The notes under the pieces were generated by a model. The model had not been told where the DNA came from. It did not search any database and saw only the letters and a list, made by a program, of their open reading frames with translations. From the NCBI GenBank assembly GCA_003255025.1, contig QANY01011423.1, positions 126,551-190,550 on the forward strand: a stretch of 64,000 bases of DNA. Direction: 5' to 3'. Positions 56,150 to 64,000 of this stretch are shown here, in pieces; position 1 is the stretch's first letter, and each line of letters opens with the position of its first letter. Position numbers and translations under genes: made by a program. The stretch is from Datisca glomerata (taxonomy: Eukaryota > Streptophyta > Magnoliopsida > Cucurbitales > Datiscaceae).

Positions 56150-57437
56150 ATGGATGAACCTCTTTTATCAAAGACAGTAATAGAAGAAGAATCTAGCAGA
56201 ACACCTATGAGAACGGAGTTACCTTCCCGTTACATTGATATCGGACAATCATGGCGTCAATCAACTGGACATATAATCACAGCTGATTCCATCATCCCCA
56301 TCTTAACAACACCCAAACCTTCCTACATCAACCTTCTAGCTAATTTGAACAAGAAAAGAAAACTCAAACAGCGTTCCTATTCATCTCCAGCTCTCTTCTC
56401 TGACATTAAAGAAACACTAGGATCTTCAGTGGACCCTAGAACTTCCCTGAAATCTACCCCTTTAATAGTACGGCAAGCCTTTATCGGTGTAGTCCTATAT
56501 GTCATCATCGGCATTGCAATCTACTCGTCATCTGGGAGTTTCAAAGGTGAAGCTACATTCCAACCGGTAGATGCCTTGTACTTCACTATGGTCACTCTAT
56601 GCACTATTGGCTATGGTGATATTGTTCCCGACTCGACATTTACGAAACTATTTACCTGTGTATTTATAATAATTGGTTTTGGATTCGTTGATATTCTACT
56701 GAATGGGTTGGTCGTGTACATATGTGAACGGCAAGAGGCAGTCTTATTGAACGTCATGGATGAGAATCGGTTCAACACAATGGTTAAAACGTATATGATA
56801 GATAGAGAAAAGGGAAGAATGAGAATAAGAACGAAGGTGTGCTTGGCTGTGGCAGTTGTGATTGGTTGTATTGCTATAGGAACAGTGGCTGTGCATTTTC
56901 TAGAGAAACAGAATTGGGTTGATAGTATATACCTCTCTGTTACGTCTGTCTCAACTGTAGGTTATGGGGATTATGCCTTCACAACGGTAGAAGGAAGGTG
57001 TTTTGCTGTTGTTTGGCTGCTCGTGAGCACGTTGGCCGTCGCGAGGGCTTTTCTGTTCCTGACTGAGTTTAGGATTGACAAAAGGAATCGGAAGATTGCT
57101 AATTGGGTTCTTCAGAAGAAGATTACTCTTGGGGATTTAGTGGCTGCTGATCTTGACCATAATGGTATCATCAGGTACCTATGAACTTGAAGAGGAAGTG
57201 ATTAAATCTTTGACTAATTGAAATTTATGTAGCTTACCATTGGTTGCCTGCTACAGAAAATTAAGTTTACATTTTCTTGTTAATGGTTGCAGTAAATCAG
57301 AATTTGTAGTTTACAAGCTCAAGGAGATGGGGAAGGTAGCAGAGAAAGATATTTTGCTAATTGGGAAGCAATTTGATTTATTGGATACTACCAATTGTGG
57401 CAAAATCACACTAGCGGATCTCATGGAAAGTGGGTGA
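56150..57437 (+). CDS. TPK: Two-pore K+ channel (TPK/KCO family)
   Basis: Two exons (56,150-57,174 and 57,293-57,437; GT..AG intron of 118 bases) give 389 residues. ATG 56,150 sits in a good ACCATGG context and gives MDEPLLS, typical of TPKs; upstream in-frame ATGs would add 24 residues. The cytosolic N-terminus has the 14-3-3 motif RSYSSP (75-80). Four membrane segments enclose two pore loops, each with a selectivity filter: CTIGYGD (151-157) and STVGYGD (268-274). The C-terminus has a complete EF-hand loop DLDHNGIISKSE (334-345), split by the intron, and a second, weaker loop beginning DTTNCGKIT. In Arabidopsis such channels mostly conduct K+ across the vacuolar membrane and respond to Ca2+ and 14-3-3; the family member (TPK2, 3 or 5 type) cannot be fixed by eye. 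No lesion is seen. Confidence 0.93.
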
Positions 57438-58379
57438 TTAGTGAACATGAATTTATAGAAACCAAAAGAAGGTTTTGTTCCAGATTTTCCTTAAGCAACT
57501 GTTAGGCTTGTCCACTCTGAAGAAAACAAACAAGGAGGCAGATATGATGCATCTTACCAAACCAATGAAGAAACAAGACACTGGGTAATGTGCTTGGTGC
57601 TGCTCTTATGTAGATACTCCCACACTAATTGGGTGCTCAAGTCTCACCATTTCTCTCCATTTGTTTATTGTTTTGGAGAGTCCGCTATTCATCTGCAAAT
57701 GAAGAATACGAACATAAATGTATAAAAAGTCTCAGACAGTACCAGATTGCTATATATAGAAGCATGTCCCACAAATTGTATTAATCTATTTGCAAAAATT
57801 TTAAGCGTCATTCTTGAGTAATTTTCAAGCAAGCCTACAATACATTGAGGACGATGATACATGTTTGATGTGATTCAAGAAAGATACAATCATCTGTCTT
57901 TCAACTTGTAGGTTTTCGGTTGATGAAATGTCAATTACTTTTACATGTCTTCAGATGCAGAAAATGAGACCTTTTGACATGTTATTGAAATGATGTAGGA
58001 GTAGAAGACAATATATCGCTGCCACGTTGATGAACCTTCAGTTATCACCCTAAAAACTAGGCACCTGGTCCAGGCAGGATCAAGCAAAGGGTTGTTCACA
58101 ATTTAGGCCTTCATTTTTCTTGAGAAACTGCAATTTAAAGTAGAAACCATGAGATGAAACGTGAGCAAGTTGTAAAGATAAACATAGAGAAAAGTTAAAG
58201 AAATATGTAAAAGGACATAAAAGTGCTCGGATTTCTCACATGTATAGTCCTCACCGGTAAACGGAAGACCGAATTACAAGAATGCCATATTGTCGAGCGT
58301 TATCTGGCGTCCATCTTCTTGCATCTGAAGCTTTTGATTCTGTGAAACAAATATAAGAATGCCCTTTTATTAGCATATC
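57438..58379. other. Convergent intergenic region (3' ends of TPK and the coiled-coil gene)
   Basis: Holds the TPK 3' UTR and the downstream part of the minus-strand gene. A possible extra terminal exon of that gene lies at 58,274-58,339 (minus strand, acceptor TTTCACAG). No other gene is recognised. Confidence 0.5.
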
Positions 58380-60188
58380 TTAGAGCAGTAATCGCGTAAT
58401 ATTTCTAACTAGCCTTCTTACAAAGCTAAAAACCTTGGGAAGGCAAAAGAGGGCCAAAATGAAGTAATCTGTAATTATGGGATACCTCTGTCTAATGTTA
58501 TGGATGCTCTCAAGAAGTTCCTCTGCTTGTTGCACCTTTGTATTTTGTAGTTTGTCCTCACTATTTAGTACCAACATTGAGACCCTAAGGATGGTGAGAA
58601 GTTCCATTTCAATTCTATTGAGCTGTTTGTCCAAGTGTTCCAAGAAATCCTCATAAGAGGAAATTCCACTCAAACTACTGGTTATCTCATCTTCATTATA
58701 GATCCCTATGCTTGGACTTGGAGAACCTTGTAAGTCCTCTGGCACCTCGTCAATAAGTACGCTTGCATGACCTTCTACACTGGACTGCAAATCTTGATTG
58801 AGGGGAACTATCAGCTCATTAAATCCAATTTCTTTTTCCTCATCTGAACCCTCTGTAGATTCCGGTTTTAGGGATACAATCCTAACAGGACTGGAACAAT
58901 CTTCTCTGCCAATTTCAAGATCCAAAGAAATATTCCCAATTAACTGACTTTCTTTTACAGATATTGCCTGATACAAACAAGTTTATCCAGTCATTGATAT
59001 ACTGAAAGGACAATCAGATAGACTCTGGCACAAAATAGAGTACCCAATGAAAAAGTATTGGCGTGGACATATAAAAGGAGTCGGAAAACGAGGCATTAAA
59101 AAGTTTGTTGTATTATCACTTATACAACATGATGCAATACACTTCATTGTTAAAAGCACAGCCAGTAAAAGAATATAACCAAAAAACAAATAACGGTAAT
59201 GAAATTCCTTATGTAATATGTCACTTTGTTTTTGCAGTTGCTACATAAATTTACCTCATTAAGCTTTGTAGAAAGCTCATTAAGCAATTCTATTCGGCTT
59301 TTTGACTTCTCCAAAGCTTGCATAACCTTCTTCTTCTGAACAAGTAGCTCTCTTGCATCATTTTCCTTCCCTGTTTGCACACTAACAGCTGCCTGTCGTC
59401 GAAGCTTCTCTGCTGCCTCTGACAATCTTAGAAGTCTCAACCTTGCATTGTTAGCTGAATATGTCATTAGATGATGCAGAGTAGCTTTGGGAACTTCTAA
59501 GAAAGGTAAAAACTGAAAAGAAGAAAACTTATTTACTAAATGATAGGATATACTGTATAGATATCCAGTGTTCAGTCGCCCTTATTCAGTCCATAATGGA
59601 ACCAGAAAGGAGAAGATCGAATAAACAAACAATCTATGCTTCCCCCTCCCCACAACTCCTCCAAAGAGTGAAACCAAATCTTCATAGGAACGATTTTGAT
59701 TGGATTAGTCCATTAAACAGGATTAGTCCATTAAACATACATAATACCACCCCTAAAAATTGTATTGTACACTCTGGTGGCTGAGAACTACCATAAGAGT
59801 ACAGAATCGTAATTGGAAACTGTCTACAAGAGATATCAATAAGCATTCTTTACCTACCATTACAATGTCATACTGCAACTTCAAAATTACAGAAATTATA
59901 CATTAAATTATGTATATAATACAGAAACTAAACAAAATTAAACATATTTAACGGGCTTTCGGAACCAAAATTGGCCAAGTGGGAAGGAAGTGTGTTCATC
60001 AATTTTAATTGTCAAAGACAGAAAAGCATAAGCACACCTTTGGATCGGGTGTTCTCTGCCTCTGAATGAAGCTGATCGAGCTGAGCACGTAGCTGTTCTG
60101 TATTGATGTTGGTAGCCAAGCAAATAGGCCTCAGCGAAGGCCTGTAAGGGACAGCCATTGCTGTCGCTACAGCAGAACTCAACATCAT
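58380..60188 (-). CDS. Plant coiled-coil protein with plastid-type N-terminus, function unknown
   Basis: Three exons on the minus strand fit in phase: 60,188-60,038 (50 codons plus one base), 59,454-59,255 (67 codons) and 58,967-58,380 (195 codons plus stop), 312 residues. The start MMLSSAVATAMAVPYRPSLR, rich in Ser/Ala and lacking acids, suggests plastid import. Exon 2 (ANNARLRLLRLSEAAEKLRR...) and the exon 1 tail form a long charged helix with heptad leucines, QKKKVMQALEKSKSRIELLN. Exon 3 has an acidic, low-order middle and a helix EDFLEHLDKQLNRIEMELL, ending in a hydrophobic/basic tail. That tail may be read-through of an intron: a donor AG|GTATCC at 58,485 joined to 58,339 would end the protein in a short basic tail at 58,300. 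I know related plant sequences but no assigned function. Confidence 0.75.
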
Positions 60189-60431
60189 CTCTGTTTCTTC
60201 GTCTGCCTGAATTCATGTGGACCGTGTGATTTTGGATATAGAAGGGTCCGACAGAGGCCCAGAAACAACGAAGGCCCAACTATGACTCTAATGGGCCATG
60301 CCTATGGATCATATCGTATACAGTTTGAAATAATAGAAAATAATTTATTTACATTAATATTTTAATAAATAAGTCTCAAACTCAAGATCAAGATTGAAAA
60401 CATGAAATTGCAATTTTTTTGTAATATTAAC

Positions 60432-61169
60432 TGTTGTGGGTGCTTTCAAAGTTTGAACAGTTATATTAACACGTGTTACGCCACATCAAAAATCCTGATG
60501 AAGGAAAGCTTCGGAGGAAAAGAATAGACCTCACCTGGTCAATACCGAGGATGCTCGGGTAGCATAGACCTGAGCACAAGTAGCACTCAACAGGTCCAAT
60601 CGCCATGACAAGATGTTAGGATAGCATCCGTCCGGTCATTTCGACATTTAATGTAGAACACTTTATGTGAAGATCGCCTACCTTCTGTCTAATAAAAAAC
60701 AGGCATCGTGTTTTGTGAGGCTTCCCAAGCATGCCTCTGAGAGGCTTCTTCGACGCGCTTCCTCCCACCAAAGACCTATGTGTAAATACATTTTCCATGT
60801 GTAAATACTTTATGTGAAGGTCGCGTCCCTTTTGTCCAATCAAAAACAAGCATCGTGTTTTGTGAGGCTTCCCCAACACGCCTCCGAGAGGTTTCTTCGA
60901 CATTCTTCCTCCCACCGAAGACCCATGTATAAATACATTTGTCAATAAACAGAAGATGTATATCTACTCCCCCTAAAGAAATTAGGTCGAATATCGACTG
61001 AATACTGACTTAGGCATCAGAGACTTTTAGGCAAGGCAACCCCCATTTCCCATAAGGTTCCTCACTATTTAGGTTATTTGTTTGTATTTTAACAACATTG
61101 AGGATACGAAGAGCTCAATCTGGATAGCAAACTACATGAAGAATGTTGTTGGGGGTTTTGGCCAAAACA
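60432..61169 (+). repeat. Ty3/gypsy-type LTR (near TPK/coiled-coil gene island)
   Basis: The segment starts TGTTGTGGGTGC and ends GGCCAAAACA, immediately before a primer-site-like sequence. It has a possible TATA region (TGTATAAATACATTT, 60,926) and AATAAA (60,945). The termini are read by eye, so either could be off. Confidence 0.5.
60653..60945 (+). repeat. Tandem duplication of about 148 bases within the LTR
   Basis: CTTTATGTGAAG, CATCGTGTTTTGTGAGGCTTCC, CTTCCTCCCACC and AAGACC.ATGT.TAAATACATTT each occur twice, 148 bases apart (for example at 60,662 and 60,810), with about 10 percent difference. The second unit carries the better TATA-like sequence. Confidence 0.75.
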
Positions 61170-61170
61170 G

Positions 61171-61190
61171 TTGACGTCGTTTGTAAGAAC
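61171..61190 (+). other. Gypsy primer-binding-site-like sequence
   Basis: TTGACGTCGTTTGTAAGAAC resembles the gypsy consensus TTGGCGCCGTCTGTGGGAAC, with five differences, most of them G-to-A or C-to-T changes. It directly follows the presumed LTR end. Confidence 0.5.
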
Positions 61191-61219
61191 AACGAGAAAA
61201 TAGTTCCTTTTTTAGTACT

Positions 61220-61553
61220 TGAGACCCCTCCCCTCCCGAAGAGGGAGGATGAATTTGGCCTCCTACGCCGATGAAGTCCAAGACGAGGGGAATGATCCAT
61301 CGCTCTCCTCGCTACGAGAAGAATCATCTTTTTTCGTGGTAATTACACGACAAAGGAAAAAGAAAACGGTGGTTGTAACCTCTAACGTAACCAGGAAATG
61401 GAGGAAAGGCATGCAAGGTACCGTTCAAATCGGAACGGTCTTTTGCATGCTAATGATTCTCCCCTATGACTCAATGGCCCGCTGGCGGAGTCGCCACGCA
61501 CTCGTAGAACCATGGGGAAAATCCATCCATGAAAAGGCAAGGCAAAACCCTAA
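61220..61553 (+). pseudogene. Gypsy gag leader, first part (interrupted)
   Basis: An open frame 61,219-61,596 begins after the primer site and encodes a basic, low-complexity peptide; its end is already in the inserted LTR. The matching continuation appears to be at 63,801-64,000, where text such as PSFTMPGAPFL suggests the usual gypsy gag lead-in. Confidence 0.4.
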
Positions 61554-63795
61554 TGTTAGGGGTTATGCCCTCAAAGCATGTGTATTGACATTTTGATATA
61601 AAATTTAAAGAATATTACATTTTTCTTATAATTGTTCTATTAAATTATTATTGAATAATTTACATAAATATCTGAAAATTTTATATTTATTAATGAGACT
61701 GTGATATTGTATTAGTACGAAAGGATTGAGATCATAGATAATGAATAAAATTGACAGCAACATACTAAAATATGAAATATTTAATGAATAGTTGCTAGTA
61801 CGATTCACTAAGCATTATGAATGTATGTGATCTAGATCTGGATCATTGATTTGGATAGACATTTTAGTGAATGTAATTTATATAATAAGATTATATATGA
61901 CATGATCGATGTGAATTAATAAGTTTATTAACGTGCCATTTATCATAAAGATTTAATACACATCAATTCAATGACCATATGTAGATCAGTTTGAATCCTG
62001 AGTAGTCATGAACTCCTATGCATGTTTACTGGATATTTTGATTCACTCGTTAAGGCCTATTTGATAATCAAGCTAGTGACTTTTGTTTTGGACATTTAGT
62101 TATGTGGATGGATCGGGACATGACCTTACAAGATTTGGAATCAAAGTTTTCCTAACGGATCGTATATTGGTTCCCTTAAGTGTTAATTCTAGAACTGAAT
62201 ATTTATTGAGCTCAAATTTATAATAAAATTATAAATTAGCGAGTCACTAGTGGATTAATGGTACTTCAGGATCAAGAGATAATTATAAGGGTAAAATGGT
62301 AATTTTGATAAGTTCTAATTCATGAACCAATAATTGGAGCACAGAACTACAAGAAATGATTATGTCAGTGGACTACATAAGAATACTCTGTAAATACATT
62401 CTATAATCTCTAAGAGTGCAATTATATATTTATAGTGGAGTAATAATGAAATTAATAAATAAGATTATTTAACTAATAATCTGGTTTATTGGAGCTTAAG
62501 ATTATAGGTCAATAGTCAACAAATCACCTTTATACTACGTTGTCTAGGGTCTGAGTATCTCAGGACATGAGAAAATGACTAACTTTCGGGGCAAGTACAT
62601 AATTATAAGATAACTATGTGTGATTAATTAATTAATTGAATTATTTATATATTTAAATATAATTTTCAGAAATTATATATATAATTATCCATTTTTTTAA
62701 TTATCGATAAAAGAGACAGATTATCTAATTTGTAAAAATTAGATAATTAAATTATTATTAGATAATAATTTAAATCAACTAAATCTGTTATTTGTGAAAT
62801 AACAGATAAGTTAGTTGATAGAGATAATCAAATATGTTAATTTTGAATTAACTGATATCTAGATAATTATCTGATTGAAATAAACATTTAATTAGCAGTA
62901 ATTGCCACGTGTCAATCATTGATAGGATATCGAAAATTGATATGGACTATTGGAACACTACAGTAGTGAGTGTGCAACACTGTAGTATCATATGACACTA
63001 CAGTGGTGCTGTGAGGCACTGTGTTGGATCACGGCACACTGTAGTGTCATGTGACACTGCAGTTGTGCACAATTACAGTGAGTCACACTCTAATTGATAA
63101 TTTTACAACTAAATATTATTTCAATTTATCCCTAAAATCCGATATGTCATTATCTAGAATATATACATATATTATTCTATTGGCCTAAGTAGTTGAGAGA
63201 ATATAAGAGAATCAGTTGATCAGATCAACAGTTCGTCAATCAAGAGTTGAATTGAGAACACGATTGGTATCAGAGAGATTTTCTTCTGTGATTAAATGTT
63301 AATCAAATCTCTAAGAGAATAATCATCACATTCTTTTATAGAATCGTCTCACTAAAGTCCTTCTCAGTAAATTTCTAGATCTCATATATTGAGAACATCT
63401 AGAGACAGAAAAAGTATCTTATAATATTCTACATGCCCACACATGTCCTGGTGCGTTGAGTATTGACTTGGAAGATCTTGATGTGGATCTTGGAGTCTAC
63501 TGATCGTTGAAACGATTTCGTGGGAACGGAGGATCGATTGATTTTTACAATGACACTTGATATAGGCTACAAGAGGTATATGATTCCTAACCTTGTATGT
63601 TGTAGATTTAACTTATAAATATATAATGAATCCTGACTGATTGAAAAAGAGTTTTTAATAAAAGTTTTTATTTGGTTATCGTGGCAATGCGAAAGTTTTG
63701 TTTTATTAAGATATTCAATTTTTATTAAAAATTTCATTTTTTAAAAGGCCACGCGCCTCCACGCTTCCGCTGCACACGTGTCGTGACGACCAGCA
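61554..63795 (+). repeat. Probable solo LTR of about 2.2 kb inserted in the gypsy element
   Basis: It starts TGTTAGGGGTTATGCCCTCAAAG, a common opening for long plant LTRs, and ends CTTCCGCTGCACACGTGTCGTGACGACCAGCA, a common closing text. It is flanked by CCTAA (61,549-61,553) and CGTAA (63,796-63,800), a near-perfect 5-base target duplication. The interior is AT-rich without open frames of note; a 60-codon minus frame at 61,626-61,808 is taken as chance. Copia origin is likely but not proven. Confidence 0.5.
62954..63070. repeat. Cluster of palindromic ACTGTAGTGTCA-type repeats
   Basis: CACTACAGTAGTG, CACTGTAGTATCATATGACACTACAGTG and CACTGTAGTGTCATGTGACACTGCAGT follow one another. The longer ones form hairpins around CATATG and CATGTG. 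They lie inside the presumed LTR. Confidence 0.7.
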
Positions 63796-63800
63796 CGTAA

Positions 63801-64000
63801 TCTAGAGGAACTGTTACCCCTCGAAGAAACTGAGGCCAACGTGAAACCCAGTTTCACAATGCCAGGCGCTCCCTTCTTGTAAGGATCTGGTTGGGGTCAT
63901 CCTAAGATGAGAACAAGGCCACTGGAGAGCGAACGAATGTAAAGACCTCTGAAGGACCCTCTGGGGGCAATATGTAAGCAGCTGCGGAAGGTGGAGGAAA
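63801..64000 (+). pseudogene. Gypsy gag continuation (partial, runs off the window)
   Basis: The GC-richer sequence after the solo LTR reads, with one stop, as Glu/Leu-rich and then MPGAPFL text like the N-terminal part of plant gypsy Gag. It fits as the second half of the element opened at 61,220. Confidence 0.35.

Noticed and set aside
1..64000. CRISPR array, bacterial operon or phage system
   Set aside because: The direct repeats present are minisatellite, microsatellite or retroelement repeats. Spliced plant genes and plant retroelements make a prokaryotic reading untenable.

Overview
This window reads as nuclear DNA of a flowering plant, most likely a eudicot. The evidence is spliced genes with plant-only families (a PORR-domain organelle RNA-splicing factor, a two-pore K+ channel, a CorA-like magnesium-transporter relative), nested copia, gypsy, LINE and SINE remains, an endogenous plant pararetrovirus cluster, and a block of mitochondrial DNA carrying parts of cob and atp6. 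Most of the first 52 kb is decayed mobile or transferred DNA. The three genes that look intact lie at 53.6-60.2 kb.

Region by region. 0-7 kb: part of a foldback-type repeat, a LINE reverse-transcriptase scrap, a Ty3/gypsy element reduced to two LTR pieces and a primer-binding site, a Ty1/copia element (LTR, gag, protease, integrase, no RT) that begins exactly where the second gypsy LTR piece stops, then a second LINE scrap. 7-10 kb: AT-rich spacer with a tRNA-derived SINE-like sequence and a short inverted-repeat element. 10.5-13.2 kb: a CorA-like gene whose exons are recognisable but carry frameshifts and four in-frame stops; one intron holds a long hairpin. 14.4-15.4 kb and 40.8-52.9 kb: two oppositely oriented arms of one repeat family, with palindromic minisatellites based on CTACTTGAA/TTCAAGTAG and purine tracts.

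Between the arms (15.4-40.8 kb) lie at least four rearranged copies of one Caulimoviridae-type endogenous pararetrovirus. The order is movement protein, coat protein with zinc knuckle, protease, reverse transcriptase and RNase H, then an ORF2-like region, with tRNA-Met primer sites and TATA promoters. Three copies run forward; one copy and two promoter blocks run in reverse. The layout best fits florendovirus-like elements; a petuvirus-like origin is the alternative. Every copy is broken. The right arm is itself split by about 10.8 kb of mitochondrial-type DNA (a NUMT, 41.3-52.1 kb), whose cob fragment joins directly to the purine tract.

The gene island holds a PORR protein (probably a mitochondrial or plastid intron-splicing factor), a TPK-type potassium channel with two GYGD filters, a 14-3-3 motif and EF-hands, and, on the minus strand, a three-exon coiled-coil protein with a plastid-type N-terminus. 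No operon-like link is expected or seen. The last 3.5 kb is a gypsy element (LTR, PBS, gag) interrupted by what looks like a 2.2-kb solo LTR.
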